Positions 44,230 through 58,800 of a DNA stretch of 64,000 nucleotides are shown here, one piece after another; positions within the stretch are counted from its first letter, which is position 1, and each line of letters begins with the position of its first letter. The notes beneath the pieces are model-generated. The model saw only the letters and a list, made by a program, of their open reading frames with translations, did no database searches and was not told the origin of the DNA. Both the position numbers and the translations under genes were made by a program. This stretch comes from Cloeon dipterum (taxonomy: Eukaryota; Arthropoda; Insecta; Ephemeroptera; Baetidae), in assembly GCF_949628265.1 (NCBI RefSeq), contig NC_088789.1, positions 34,775,883-34,839,882 on the forward strand, given 5' to 3'.

Positions 44230-47160
44230 ACTTTATATTTAGGTCCCATAGCGTCTCTACAAAATTGTCGGCGGAGGTGGAGGGAAAAAGACGCACGGCC
44301 GCCGCCGCCGCCGCCGCACAACCTGCTAGCGTGTGTGTCACACACGCAAATTCGCTGCTTTTTGTCACGCAGACCGCACTGGCTTTTTTACAGCAGAATA
44401 AAGAAAAATATTTGCGGGGTTTATTTCATCTTTGGATGTGCTGTTAACGAGCTCTCAATTCACGCGGCCTAAATGATTTGCAGCGTGTGTTCCTCTGCTT
44501 CAAACTCCGCAATCAATTTTTTTTCTGCGGGTGACTCAAATAATTAATTATTTGAAATAATTAAGCATTTGAAGTAGCACTTTTTGTCAATTTTCTATGT
44601 AGTTTTTACGTTTTCCTTGCATTTCACACCTTTGATAATTTTCTGAGGATTTTTTACTCTAGAAAAATTAATTATCCCTTGGAGAACGCAGCAAGGCTTA
44701 GATCCACGAGATTTCCGACCTTGACTCATCGCAATTTCCCTATTTTGAGTTATATTTAATTATAAGTCTTTTTAATTATAAATAAAACCAAGCGGCTGGA
44801 TAAAAAGGTTTCATAGACGCATGGAACCGGCGATTGTGGTGAGCAACAAATATGTTCTGCGTTCAAAGAATGCTCCATAATCCAGGGAAAAATCGTTTTT
44901 CGTCAATTAATCAGTCAATTTGCTTCTATAATATATTTAATGTGTCTGACATGGTCAAGCGCGCAGCACAAAAGCGACGCCTTTTATCGCAGCAAACAGC
45001 TCGCTCTCGCGGTCGCTCTGCGGCGGCAATGAAAAATACAAAGTGAGCATTCAAGCGCTGAGAGCAGGCCATGTAAACCAGATTTTTTTATTTAAGAACT
45101 ACCTCTTCCTCTTGCGGAGTGTATTTCCTGTATTTTAGCGCTTGACGATTTGATCTTTTTTGATCAATTTTTTTCTTTTAAGCTAACGCATGCGCAACTT
45201 TAAAGCGAGACAAAAAGAAAGAATTGTCACACACGTACGCATATTCCGTGCACAATTTAATAATTTAGAACGAGGTAAATTTATTAACTCCTCATTTGCT
45301 GACTTTCCGTTCCGTATTAATGTGTGAGAAAAATATTCTCACGATTTTAGATTAATATTTTTGAGAACCTGTATCTAAACTAAAGCTGATTCCATCATAA
45401 AACTATAATTAATTAGATATCAAAAGAGAGCATTAATTTTTTTAATGCAACGCAACTGGCCAGAAGAAGAAACCGACACACCGACCGACCGACAGACACT
45501 CGCTGCTGTGCTTTTTTTATCAACGGCCAGCGGCAGATAACGCTGCACACTCAAATAATGGCTATGTGAGGAAGGTGCTTCTGCGACCATAAAAATATTG
45601 GAAATATTGAAAATTTTAATTTGCGAGAGAAGAAAAAAGCCGATGGAGCACCGCACTTGCGTCCGTGTGCTCATTGCAGCTCTCCGCGGGGGCAAAATCG
45701 CCATAAGATGAGAATGGCAAACTCGATAGCACCAGAAAAAAACGCAAAAAACTGTGGTTCGACCTGAGGAAGGTCGGTGATGCTGAAAGTATACGTCAAA
45801 TAAGCTCGAAACTGCAGAAAAAAACATTAAAATTCGGGCTGAGAAAGGATCTCAGGTCGGAATACCCTGAAAAAAGGTTGTTAGAGCATCCCAAGTAAAA
45901 GTTGATAAAAATACCTATCCAATGAGAGGTCGTGGTCGACGATCGGATGAGCGGCTGAATTTTGACAAAAATAAAACCATTTTTGCAACACCTCCGCGCG
46001 TGCAAATATGGAAAAAACGCTTAAAATTAATTTTTAGCTCAGTCTCAATGATTAAACTCGAGATCTGAGTCTGCTTCAACGCCGGGGGGTGAGAATCAAT
46101 CGTCGAAATGGGAAGAAATGGCCCAGGGGGTCGGCCGCGCCCATGCAGTGCCGCCATTCGCGCCGCCGTCATTGTGTGCGCGACGAAAGTGTAGAAGCAA
46201 AAGCCGACTTTTTTAAAAAAATCGCCATAATTCGCCTTTGGGCCGGAAAAATCTCAAACTCGGTCTCCTGTAATTTTCCTTCAATTGAAAGAGGATGGGG
46301 TAGTAATCGTGGCCGAATAACATTTCTAACTAATTAAATCCCAAAATTATCAGTTGCCAAGTTATGTGCTTACGGGAAGGGCAAAATGCATTCCAGGCCG
46401 CGCGTCAACTCTCTCTCTCTCTCCTGCTAGGACTTTGATCCTAACGAGTCCAATTTGGTCTTAAAATGTTCTCAGATAAATTACACATCGATTAACGAGG
46501 CTCCTGTTTTTAATTAAAAATTTAGGCCGCCGCCGCCGCCGCGAGTGAGTGTGTGAGTCGAACAGCGACCCAGCAGAGGTCTTATCAAAATTACAGCGAG
46601 CCGCATCGCACCCACATGGACACCAGTCCCGCTTTTTCCTGGCTTTCTCGTTCGGCAGAGAATTATTTTCACTTGCAGCAAACAGACAGTTATTTTTTTA
46701 TAAATCCTTCATCATTTAAACAGATCATGGATCATTTTATTTGTTACAGCTTGCAGAATTAACATAACCGAGTGATTAAAAATTTATCAATTATTTTAAG
46801 CATTCGACACTTTGACAGACAAAAAAAAATAAAGAAGATGAGTGTATTTTAAAAAGTCTCGATTGCTAATCCATCGGTGCTAACGAAACTGCGCTTGATG
46901 GAGGAATTTTGACTGATTGTATGAGAAAAGAAAAATTATCACGTTCGGTATGCAGCGCACTTGGAACAAAAATTATTGTAGTTTTTATTTTAGGGCGAAA
47001 AACAGCAAAACAAACATCGGATTATAAAATTTGCATGGATTTGAAAATTAAAAGCACACGTAAGACAAGAGGATTTTTATTTTCACCGCTTAAATAGTGT
47101 CTCTAAATTATTGAATACGATTTTTCGCTTCACCATCCGATTTAATTAATTATTACAATT
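44230..47160. repeat. Array unit IV
   Basis: F1 (44,240-44,520), F2 (44,810-45,060), F3 (45,415-46,440) and F5 (46,510-46,700), without F4. No gene is visible. Confidence 0.55.
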
Positions 47161-50100
47161 TTCCTGTCAAAAATGCTGGAATCAGTGCTTTAACAAAATT
47201 GTCAGCGGCAGTGGAGAAAAAACACGCACGGCCGCCGCCGCCGCCGCCGCACAGCCTGCTAGCGCGTGTGTCAGACACACACGCAAATTGGCTGCTTTTT
47301 GTCACGTACACCGCACTGGCTTTTTTACAGCAGAATAAAATATAGATTTTCGTGGTCCATTTAATCTTTGGATGGGTTGTTAACGAGCGCTCGTCAAATT
47401 CACGCATCTGGGACCGTGTTCCTCTGCCTCAAACTCCTCAATCAACTTATTTTATGGCGACTTTAATAAATTTAATCATTTAAAATATTTTAACCATTTG
47501 AATTAGCACTGTTTTGCCATTTTCTAAGTAGTTTTAAACGTCACACACCCTTATTAATTATCTGAGGACTATAAATTAATTTTCCTATTTAAAAACCTCG
47601 GAGAATGCAGCTAGGCTTTGAGCCAACAGATTTCCGCCCGTTGCCCATCGCAATTTCCCTAATTTATTTCATTTAATTGTAAATCTTTTTAATTAATAAA
47701 TAAAACCAATTGGTAGGATAAAAAGGTTTCTTAGACAAGGAACCGGCGATTGTGGTGAGCAACATTATGTTCTGCGTTCAATGGACGCTTCAAAATCTGC
47801 GGGAAAATCGGTTCTCTCCATTAAATCCGCAAATTTGCTTAAATATTATTTAAATTGAAGCGATAAATATGTGTCTGACATGGTCAAGCGCGCAGCACAA
47901 AAGCGACGCCTTTTATCGCAGCAAGCAGCTCGCTGGCGCGGTGGCAATGGAAAATTATAAAGTGCTGAGCATTCAAGCGCTGAGAGCAGGCAATCCACAC
48001 CAGATTTTTTTATTTAAGAACTACCTCTTCCTCTTGCGGAGTGTATTTCCTGTATTTTAGCGCTTGACGATTTGATCTTTTTTGATCAATTTTTTTCTTT
48101 TAAGCTAACGCATGCGCAACTTTAAAGCGAGACAAAAAGAAAGAATTGTCACACACGTACGCATATTCCGTGCACAATTTAATAATTTAGAACGAGGTAA
48201 ATTTATTAACTCCTCGTTTGCACAGTTTCTATCCCGTATTTTTGCATTCGTAGCATATTCTCACAATTTTAGATTAATTTATTTGTGAACCTGTATCTAA
48301 ACTAAAGCTGATTCCATCATAAAACTATAATTAGATATCAAAAGAGAGCATTAAATTTTTTTAATGCAACGCAACTGGCCAGAAGAAGGAACCGACCGAC
48401 ACTCGCTGCTGTGTGTTTTTTTATCAACGGCCAGCGGCAGATAACGCTGCACACTCAAATAATGGCTATGTGAGCAAGGTGCTTCGGCGACCATAAAAAT
48501 ATTGGAAATATTGAAAATTTTAATTTGCGATACGAGAAAAAAGCCGATGGAGCACCGCACCCCGTCCGTGTGCTCATTGCAGCTCTCCGCGGGGGCAAAA
48601 TCGCCACAAGATGAGAATGGCAATCCGATGGCACCGGCAAAAACCGCAAAAAACTGCAGCGCGACCTGAGGAAGGTCGGTGACGCTGAGAGAACGTTAAA
48701 AAAGCTCCAAGCTGCAGAAAAAAAACATTAAAATTCGGGCTGAGAAAGGATCTCAGGTCGGAATACCCTGAAAAAAAGGATGTTAGGTCATCCCAGGTAA
48801 AAGGTGATAAAAAGACCTGTCCGATGAGAGGTCGTGGTCGACGATCGGATGAGCGGCCCAATTTTAACAAAAATAAAACCATTTTTGCAACACCTCCGCG
48901 CGTGCAACACCAGAAAATTGGATAAAATTAATTTTAGCAGAGTCACATGAATTAAACTCGAGATTTGAGTTTGTTTAAACGCCCCCGGTGTGAAGAAATC
49001 GGCGAAATGGGAAGAAATGGCCCAGGGGGTCGGCCGCGCCCATGCAGTGCCGCCGTTCGCGCCGCCGTCATTGTGTGCGCGACGAAAGTGTAGAAGCAAA
49101 TGCCGACTTTTTTAAAAAATCGCCTTAATTCGCCTATGGGCCGGAAAAATCTCAAACTCGGTTTCCCGTCATTTTTCGTCAATTGCAAGAGGATGGGGTA
49201 GTAATCGTTGCCTAATTAAATTTATAACTAATTAAATCCCAAAATTATCAGTTGCCATGTTATGCTTACGGGAAAACAAAATAATCACGTTTTCCAAGTT
49301 TAAAAATTTATTTCCTGCTAGGATTTCGATCCTATCGCCTCGAATTTGGTCTCAAAATGTTCCCAGATAAACTGCGCATTGATTAACAAGGCTCACTTTG
49401 TACATTTTTGCCCAGGGCCGATGCCAAACCTGATGAATGGTACTCAGGGTGGAGCATGCGCAAACTTTCCCAATTAATAACTCCGTCTCTATGGGATCAA
49501 ATTTAATTTTCCGCACACCGTTAGCTTTGTCTCAACATGTAGTAACCGAATCTCGAGTTTCAAGGCCCCAGAACTCACACATCCCTCGCGCGGGGGCCGT
49601 GAGTACCGAAAATGGACAAATCTGAACTTTAAAAAATCACCCTGAGCCCTGAGGAGGTCGCATGGTTATAAACAACTCCCTGGGAAGTGGGAAAAATAGG
49701 AAAATTTAATTTATGGCTCTCTTGGAATTTTCGGAGGACGGCGCGCGTGTTATTCTCATTGGAGTTTTGATTTTTTTCACATATTTACCATTTGACCCTG
49801 ATCAACTCGGGCGCTTTTTACGCTACAAATTTCTATCAACAATGCAATTTTTTGTAGGACATTGGATGCTCTTTCATTTTCATTGGAGGTGCATCATCGG
49901 GCCCATAGGGGCCCGCGCGGGGGCCGCGAAAAAAATAATTAATATGCTCAATCCATGGTGGTCTTCGGCCTTTAAAAATAAAATCATAGCTCTGCTTCTA
50001 TGGGATTAAAAGGGAAAATTCAATGCTGGATAAGCTCGCCATCAAATTGTGCTAGTGTTAGGCACCATTGCCACCCTGGTGCTGTCGGATTACCCCCCTA

Positions 50101-51520
50101 AATATCCGGTAAAAAGCCAATTTTTTGTTTTATTTTTGTCTTAATTCTCCCATGGGTAGGATCGAGATTTCGACTGCTGGACACGCCCTTCGGCACCACC
50201 TCGCGTCCACTGGCAGCGTTTTGGACCGAAATTCACGTTTTTGGCGATTATTTTTATCCGGTGCGTTTTATTTAGGGGAACCCTATAAAAAACCGCTGGG
50301 ACGTCGACTTAATTTAGGGGAAGGAAGGGAAAAGGTTCCTTAGCTGCGCAAAAGTGTGAATTTTATTAAATATTTGTTGGAGGCACGACACGATAGGAGG
50401 TCGGCGGAGTAACGAACCGCACGTTCACTCTGAATAAACTTTTATTTCGATAAAACCGTGAGAATACGCAACCGGTTCGACTTCTTCGCAGCACAGGTTG
50501 CGTAAATTTTCTTTTTCCCGGCGCATTTTACACACGCGTTGTCTCGTCGAGGAGTAGGTTATCCCGAGAATAATAATAAAAAAAATGCAGTATGAATGCG
50601 TGTGTCACAGGCCAATAAAAGTAGTTTTCTTTTGCGCGAGCCAACCGCGTGACAACGCTCGTGCACGACCGAAAAACCGCAGAAAATCAATTTTAGCAAA
50701 GTCCCAATGATAAAACTCGAGATTTGAGTTTCTTTTAACTTCGCCGGTGTGATGGAATTGCCAAAAAGGGAAAGGAATTGGCCAGGAGGGTGGAGTCGCC
50801 CTTATCGTGCCCATTTACGCGTTGGTGCCGCCGACACTGCAAAAGCGTTTTTTTAAAAAAAAAATCCGCCGTAATTCGCGTAATGGGCCGGAACCATTTT
50901 AAACTCGTTTTCCTCTCATTTTCCGTCAATTAAAAGTGGACAGAGCATTAATCAGGGCCAACTTAAAATTATGACTAAAAAAAGGAATAATAATTGGTTC
51001 CGCGATATGTTTTGCCGGCGGTGTATTTTGGTCAAGTTCGCCGCCTCGACGGAGCAGAGCTCAAAGCCCCGTCTGGAGGCCCAAAGGGTCCGAGATAAAG
51101 AGATAAAAATAATTATATTTGACGATTTCAGGCAATTTTTCCCTGTTCATTTTTGCGGCTGCGGTGTTTTCGATCGACAAATTTTTGCTTGCGCCGCGAG
51201 TGAGTGAGTGTGTGAATTGAACAGCGGCACGCACGCCTTATCGAAATAAAAGCGAGGCGCACGCACACACCAGAGACTGGCAGACCCGATTTTTCCTGGC
51301 TTTCAGGAGGGAATTAATTTGACTGCGCGCCACGGTGAGCCCTCGAGCGAGAGCAGCCAGCCGCAGTTAGAAAATTAAATGACAAAAAAAGCAATTAAAC
51401 CTATGATTCAAACATTTGCACGAATTTGTATTTATTGTCTCAAACTTTTGTTTAATAAAATTTTCCTTGTTGTTTCACAACCCGATTAAATTTTTATTAA
51501 ATTTTTCCTGTCTGACGGAC
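47160..51520. repeat. Array unit V
   Basis: F1 (47,170-47,450), F2 (47,750-48,000), F3 (48,345-49,330), F4 (49,330-50,580) and F5 (51,110-51,370): a full set. Bases 47,730-48,060 are nearly identical to 56,435-56,760 in unit VII. No gene is visible. Confidence 0.58.
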
Positions 51521-52876
51521 TAATAACAAGTATGTTGGAAGTGCTTTTAAAACATTGTCGTAGGTGGTGGAGGAAAAACTCGCATGACCGCCGCGCAACC
51601 TGATTCGCTGTCAAAAAGATAGCGCATTCCGTCCACTTGGTCACGCCTTTTACAGCAGAATTAAAGGTGGATTTATGGGAATTATGTTTTCCTATTGGTC
51701 GTGTCGATAGCGAGCTCTCGATTAATTCAAAATGGTGTGCAGCGTGTTATTCTCGCATTTGACAAACCTCCGATTAATTTTTATTAAACACGCACTCGGA
51801 AATAAATCCATAAAAATTACTCGCACGGGGAGGAAAAGTTCGACGCGTCGGCAGGTCGTTCCAGGGTTGGCAGACCCTGAATCAAAAGGCACTTCGGCCG
51901 AAAGCGGGAAAATATCCTCGATAATTCTCGCTCTCACGTCGAAATTAATCTGTGTGTGTCCGCTTCGGAAAAAGACGCGAGTTGTCCGGGTGTGTCGAAT
52001 GGCAGCACATTTTCCACAATTTTTCCAAGGCTCTCTCTTTTGGTTTTGCACGCTGCTAAACCTGGCTTTTTTCTGGTCAGGTAGGCGCCGCCAAACTATC
52101 ACTCGATTTCTGTGTGCCGAGGTCGCGCGCGCTCCCATGTGCAAAGCACAAAAAGCGACGCCTTATCGCGGCAAGCAGCGGTCGCTGCGCGGTGGCAATG
52201 AAAAATGTAGAGTGTGTATTCAAGAGCAAAAGCAGGCCGTCCGCAATTAATTTTCAATCCTCTGCAGAGTTAATTTCCCACATTTTAGCGTATTTAAAAC
52301 GTCCTCACGATCTCAACTTCTTTTGTTACATTCTTTCGTTAAACTAACGCTGTGCCGTCATTCTAATTATTGGGATAGCAGAAGAGGGAATTTAATTTTT
52401 TTTAATTCCACGCAAATGACCAGAAGAGGAAATCGACCGACCACACCGACTCTCACTACAGTGTTTTTTTTATCAACGGCGTGCAGCAGACCTCCGCCAG
52501 GGTTTTATAGCAGCATCTCCGCTTGTGTTTGGCAGACGTCGATAATCAGGGTCTGCTCGACGACCAGCTTCTTCAGGTCCGCCAGGGTGAAGCAGCTGTC
52601 GATAGCAGAATCATCGGTCTCTCGTCGCTTTTGGTCCACGCAGCGTCAGAACCATTTTTTTTATCTCGAGGGTTCGTCAGTCAGCAGATAGTCAAGTTTT
52701 TCCATTTAATCCAAGCAAAATTATATTTTATTCGCCGGAAAATTAAATTTTATTAAAAAAAAATCATCTTTGAATGGAATTTGTAAATATGTATGTTTCA
52801 ACTAAAATGAAAGACGAGTCTGACAAGGTTGAGAATTTCTTTATTACACGAAATTCCACAGAGTTTTCGTTAGAAA

Positions 52877-53975
52877 TTATTTTATGTCAACCTCGGGAAT
52901 TGCAGCAATGATGTATGAGTAGTAGTAGCCGAGGTTTAAAAATAGCCACATTCCATCCATACCGCCAGTTGCGCTATCACAATTATAATCGTACACAGCT
53001 CCTTGAGCCTGAGTTCCAAAGGCAATTATCGGTAGATTGTAATAGGTAGGCGTTGCATCCTTCAGAAACTGCAGATAACGGACATAAATCATTGTGTTAC
53101 GTAGAGATATACGAGAACTCACTGAGCAAAATCCAGGAGTGGAGTCCTGGTACATGCAAATATATGCACCTCCCGAAGATTCAGGGCAGCTTGCAGTGCT
53201 CTTCGCGGAGGCAGGCAGTTTTCTTAAGACGTGCTTCAAGAAGAAAAACACGAGTCAAAAGGAGGTTTCAATGTAAAAAGGTGAAACTAACCGATGACGC
53301 ATTGTAGAAGAGCAGAACGCCGGTCGTATTGACGTCAGCAGTCAGGTTGTTGAAGCTGGAGGCCGTCATCGGCAGGGTTGGCCCTCGAAATTTCTCGCAC
53401 ACTTTCAGATAAACTGCAGAACCTCCCAAAATTGATTCAATCCTCACTACGGGCCGAACCTTTCCAGATTGATCCGTGACTTTCACATCTGATGGTCTGC
53501 AAAAAATTCCTTAATAATATCAAGCGATTGCTTGTAAAATTATGTACTCACAAGCTTTCAGAGAAGCTGTTTGAGGCTAGAATATATTTCTTGCTGAGAA
53601 ATCCTGCAGCTTCGGTATTATCAGGGATAAACGAACCTTGATCAGTAACCTTGACCTGAAATTAAAGCTTGTGTGTGCAAGTGTGATGGAGAATTTAGTC
53701 GAGGACACTCACGACGTAGGGGAATTCATTGGGGTTAGCGTCCGTGATAACCGCCGACTGGCCCCAAACAACTGAAACAATATTCGATAACCTTAGTTTT
53801 ACTAGAATTTGAAGCTTTAAGAGGTCTAAGGATTTTTAAACATATCAACCCGTTAAGGCCCTAGTGGTTTGTGGTTATAACTCATTCGGGGAAAAAGGCG
53901 AGAGTCCATACCTGCGACGATGAGCAGCTGACAGAGCAGAAGGCCAGAGAGAAGGATGACCGTTTTCGATGCCAT
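52877..53975 (-). CDS. D3: secreted chymotrypsin-fold (S1) pseudoprotease, close paralog of D2
   Basis: Six exons: 53975-53912 (signal peptide MASKTVILLSGLLLCQLLIV), 53771-53713, 53655-53552, 53496-53292, 53233-53123, 53068-52877. The total is 735 nt, 244 aa. It is almost identical to D2 in exons 4 and 5. Differences cluster in exon 3, where D2 has APYPYTEAAG and IYAS while D3 has SFIPDNTEAAG and SFSES, so the segment around the lost catalytic His is the variable part. The 54-bp intron 5 is a multiple of three and open, so it can be read through in frame. As in D1 and D2, no catalytic triad remains. Confidence 0.75.
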
Positions 53976-54009
53976 TGTGGTAGTGACTATGCCACTCAAC
54001 GCTTTGCCG

Positions 54010-54024
54010 CCCTTTTTATACCCA
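54010..54024 (-). promoter_or_regulatory. TATA box of D3
   Basis: Minus strand GGGTATAAAAAGGG at the same distance from the start codon as in D2. Confidence 0.63.
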
Positions 54025-55859
54025 CAGATAAGGCACTGCATAGGTAGGAAGAAAATCGTGGACGAATCACGTTCGTCCGCGTTTGAATTTCTTGCATTGA
54101 TAAAACTATACGAACACGCGATTCCACAGGAAAAACGAAATTTTTTATCACACCGTTTCCGTCGTAAAAAGTGAAACGCAGTTCGGCCTCGTATTTTGTT
54201 CAAAATGCGAGGGTCGTTATCAAAAAACAGATAGGAAAAAAGGCTACTGCGTCGTGGAAATTTGAACGCGCGTGCGAAGGCCATCGATAAAAAAGCACAA
54301 GTCAGTGCTGCTTTTTGCTGTTCAAATAAGTCCGAAAAATTTGCAAGGATTTAATAATATTATATTGCCACTGTTTGGCTTTGAACTCAATTATTTTAAC
54401 CCCAGCTCGGCTCTTGCCGTGGAATCTGAGCTCAACCAAGAACACGAGGCCGAGTGGCCGCGGAGGAGCTCTGGCCAAGACGTGGCCACATTTTCCGGGA
54501 CGTACATTTGCTACTTTTCATCGTCTCTCTCGGCTCTCCTTTTTCTGTATCAAATAATTTTCACCTGCTGCTGACGTCAATTCACGAGGCAATTATTTCG
54601 ACTGTCCTCATTTTTCGTGGAGTGGCCGAGGCGCATTCACGATAAAAACCTTTTTATCGCTTCCACCAAGAAAGCAATTAAATGCAAATGTTCGAGAAGC
54701 AATGACCTCGTGTCAGATAGCAGCACGAGTTTTTCTTCGACACGTGTGGTTGCTTTTGAAGAGGCGGAAAGTGGCACTTTTTGTGCCACATGCATGAAAA
54801 AACTGAATTTTCGTTTCGTCCCGCGACCTCACCGCTTCCCTATCTTCCCGGGTTGAAAATAATCGCCAAATCCGCCAATTTTGACTGGAAATCCGGTCGG
54901 TGCGAAACAAAGATTCTTCAATTGAAATTAATTGAATTAAAAAAAATATATATACAGAAATTGCGTCTCTTTGCGTTGATTTCGGGGACCGCGGGGGTGG
55001 GCGGGGGTGGCTCTTAGTCATAAAATACGCGAAATTCGCCAGTTATTTGTTTTTTCGTGAGGACTGTACTTGCCCGCTGGGTTAGCGATTTCGAGCACAT
55101 TTTTTTGCAATGCGCTTTTCAAATTTTGTTTCCACGATTTCGTCAGGCTCAGGGTGCAACGCGTGCGGCGAGATCGTTTCGACGGTCATTTTCCCGAATG
55201 ACCGAAGGCACGAGGCCGCGGGCAGCCGACAGCGCGCGCCGCGCTAACCGCTTTTGTTAAATTAATTTTGCCTGTTTTTAACCCTTTCGGCCCTTCCAGC
55301 TCCGGCGCCGTTCGAGCAGGATGGCGGTACTACCCGTCAAAATTAAGCTAATTGCTGCCTCTTTCGAATGAGTGGTCGCGGCGGGCCGTCGGGTCTCGCG
55401 GGCCTTCGCAGGGGCTCCTCAAAAAAAAAAAAATTATTGTCCAAACCACGTTTTTCGGCCTTCCGAATTTTATATCTCGGCCGCTATGGGACTTGCGGGC
55501 TAAAACCGGTGTTGGCTGAACTCGCCGTTAAATTCTGCGGGCGACGGCACCGGTTTCAACCCCCCATCCCCATCGCACCCCCCGCTGCCTCGGAGAGACC
55601 CTCCAAAAGGCCTCTTTTTGTTTTATTTTTTTTAAATTCGCCAATGGGAGGAATCGCGGGTTTCTCCACGCTAATCGCGTTCGTGGGCGACCCTCCGTGG
55701 ACTACCCGGGTTTCGGCCCGATCCGCCCCGTTTTGGCGATTTTTTTACACAGGAGCATAGGGAGGCCGCTTGCAAAGAGGGGGCTCCCCGGGCCCCTATG
55801 GCACCCTCTTGGGCCCCTCTCGGCACCCCTTAACTGCGCCCCCGTCCCTGTCGATGGGT

Positions 55860-58800
55860 CCTGTATAAGTAGGTCCCATAGCGTCTCTGCGAAATTGTCG
55901 GCGGAGGTGGAGGGAAAAAGACGCACGGCCGCCGCCGCCGCACAACCTGCTAGCGTGTAGTGTGGCGTCACTCACGCAAAATCGCTGCTTTTTGTCACGT
56001 AGACCGCACTGGCTCTTACAGCAGAATAAAGAAAAATATTTTCGGCGTTTATTTCATCTTTGGATGTGCTACTGTTAACGAACTCTTAATTCACGCGGCC
56101 TAAATGATCTGCAGCGTGTGTTCATCTGCTTCAAACTCCGCAATCAATTTTTTTCTGATGACTAGAATAATTAATTATTTAAAATGAATGAAGCATTTGA
56201 AGAAGCACTTTTTTGTCATTTTTTCTATGTAGTTTTTACGTTTTCCTTGCATTTCACACCTTTGATAATTTTCTGAGGATTTTTTCCTGTAGAAAAATTA
56301 ATTAACCCTTGGAGAACGCAGCTAGGCTTAGATCCACGAGATTTCCGACTTTGACCCATCGCAATTTCCCCATTTTATTATATTTAACAATCTTTTTAAT
56401 TAATAAATAAAACCAATTGGTAGGATAAAAAGGTTTCTTAGACAAGGAACCGGCGATTGTGGTGAGCAACATTATGTTCTGCGTTCAATGGACGCTTCAA
56501 AATCTGCGGGAAAATCGGTTCTCTCCATTAAATCCGCAAATTTGCTTAAATATTATTTAAATTGAAGCGATAAATATGTGTCTGACATGGTCAAGCGCGC
56601 AGCACAAAAGCGACGCCTTTTATCGCACCAAGCAGCTCGCTGGCGCGGTGGCAATGGAAAATTATAAAGTGCTGAGCATTCAAGCGCTGAGAGCAGGCAA
56701 TCCACACCAGATTTTTTTATTTAAGAACTACCCCTTCCTCTTGCGGAGTATATTTCCGTTATATTTAAGCGTGTGTAAATCATTTTCACGATTTGATCTT
56801 TTTTCTTTCTTTTAAGCTAACGCATGCACATCTTTAAAGCGAGACAAAAAGAAAGAATTGTCACACACGCACGCATATTCGGTGCACAATTTAATAATTT
56901 AGAACGAGGTAAATTTATTAACTCCTCGTTGGCATAGTTTCTATCCCGTATTTTTGCATGCGTAACATATTCTAACGATTTTTTATTAATTTATTTGTGA
57001 ACCTGTAATTTAACTAACACTGATTCCATCATAAAACCATATAGATAATTAAAAGAGAGCAATTAATTTTTTTAATGCAACGCAACTGGCCAGAAGAAGG
57101 AAGCGACCAACACACCGACCGACCGACACTCGCTGCTGTGCTTTTTTATCAACGGCCAGCGGCAATTAACGCGGCACACACAAATAATGGCTATATATGA
57201 GCAAGGTGGTTCTGCGAACATAAAAAATATTGGAAATATTGAAAAAATAAATTTGCGACAGGAGAAAAAAGCCGATGGAGCACCGCACCCCGTCCGTGTG
57301 CTCGTTGCAGCTCTGCGCGGGGGCAAAATCGCCATAAGATGAGAATGGCAATCCGGCAGCACCGGCAAAAAACGAAAAAAACTGTGGTGCGACCTGAGGA
57401 AGGTCGGTGACGCTGAGAGAACGTCAAATAAGCTCCAAGCTGCAGAAAAAAACATTGAAATTCGACCTGATAAAGGATCTCAGGTCGGAATACCCTGAAA
57501 AAAGGCTGTTAGGTCATCCCAGGTAAAAGGTGATAAAAAGATCTATCCAATGAGGGGTCGTGGTCGACGATCGGATGAGCGGTTCAATTTTAACAAAAAT
57601 AAATCAAGTTTTGCGAGTGTGCGAATTTGCAATCATTCGCGAGGGCAAAACCGGAAAAAACGCTTAAAATTAATTTTTAGCACGGTCGCAATGATTAAAC
57701 TCGAGATCTGAGTTTGTTTCAACGCCGGGGGTTTGAATAAATCGCCGAAATGGGAAGAAATGGCCCAGGGGGTCGGCCGCGCCCATGCAGTGCCGCGCCG
57801 GTTGTCGTCGACACTGCAAAAGTAAAAATCGATTTTTTAAAAATGCGCCGTAATTCGCCTTTGGGCCGGAAAAATCTCAAACTCGGTCTCCTGTCATTTT
57901 TCGTCAATTTCAAGAGGATGGGGTAGTAATCGTTGCCTAATTAAATTTATAACTAATTAAATCCCAAAATTATCAGTTGTCATGTTATGCTTACGGGAAA
58001 ACGAAAAAATCACGTTTTTCAAGGTTCGAAATTTATTTCCTGCTAGGATTTCGATCCTATCGCATCGAATTTGGTCTTAAAATGTTCCCAGATAAACTGC
58101 GCATTGATTAGCAAGGCTCTCTTTTTACATTTTTGCCCAGGGCCGACGCCAAACCTGAGGAATGGTACTCAGGGTGGAGCATGGAGTATGGACAACCCTT
58201 TCCCAATTAATAACTCCGTCCCTATGGGCTCGATTTTGGATTTCCGCACGCCGTTAGCTTTGTCTCGGCGAGCACTAACAGAATATCGAGTTTCAAGCCC
58301 CCAGGGCCCACTGAGCCCCCGCGCGGCGGCCGCGAGTACCGAAAATGGGAAAATTTTATCTTTGAAAAATCGCCCTGATCCCTGAGGAAGTGGCACGGCT
58401 CAAGAAATCGCTGGGGAGTCTGTAAATAGGCAAAATTAATTTTTGGCTCTCTCGGAATTTCCGTCAGTCAAAGAGAGGAGGGCGGACGTGCTATTTTTAC
58501 GGGAGTTTGGACTTTTCTTCATATTTTTATCCTTTGACCCTGATTATCTGAGGCGCTTTTGACGCTAAAAATTCTAACCAAAAATCCAGTTGTAGGATAT
58601 TGGATGTTCTTTCATTTGAGAGTAAGCGGCGCATCGACGGGCCAATAGGGCCCCGCGCGGGGGCCGCGAAAAAAATAATTAGTGTCCAATCCACGTTTTT
58701 CGGCATTTCAAAAAATCATAGCTCTGCTCCCAAGGTTTGTACAGCGAAAAATCAATGTTGGATAAGCTCGCCATTTAATTTTGCGTTTTTTAAGCACCAT

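Larger units (their letters stand above)
38680..44230. repeat. Array unit III, containing gene D2
   Basis: F1 (38,690-38,890), F2-type block (39,520-39,740), start of F3 (39,850-40,010), then the D2 gene and its upstream DNA (40,351-42,340), a GC-rich block, and F4 (42,880-44,230). It is paralogous to unit VI: D2 and D3 and their flanks match closely at an offset of about 12.5 kb. Confidence 0.6.
51520..55860. repeat. Array unit VI, containing gene D3
   Basis: F1 (51,530-51,740), F2-type block (52,135-52,240), start of F3 (52,380-52,510), D3 and its upstream DNA (52,877-54,840), and F4 remnants (55,260-55,860). It is a near copy of unit III but about 1 kb shorter, mainly in the GC-rich block and F4. 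Confidence 0.6.
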
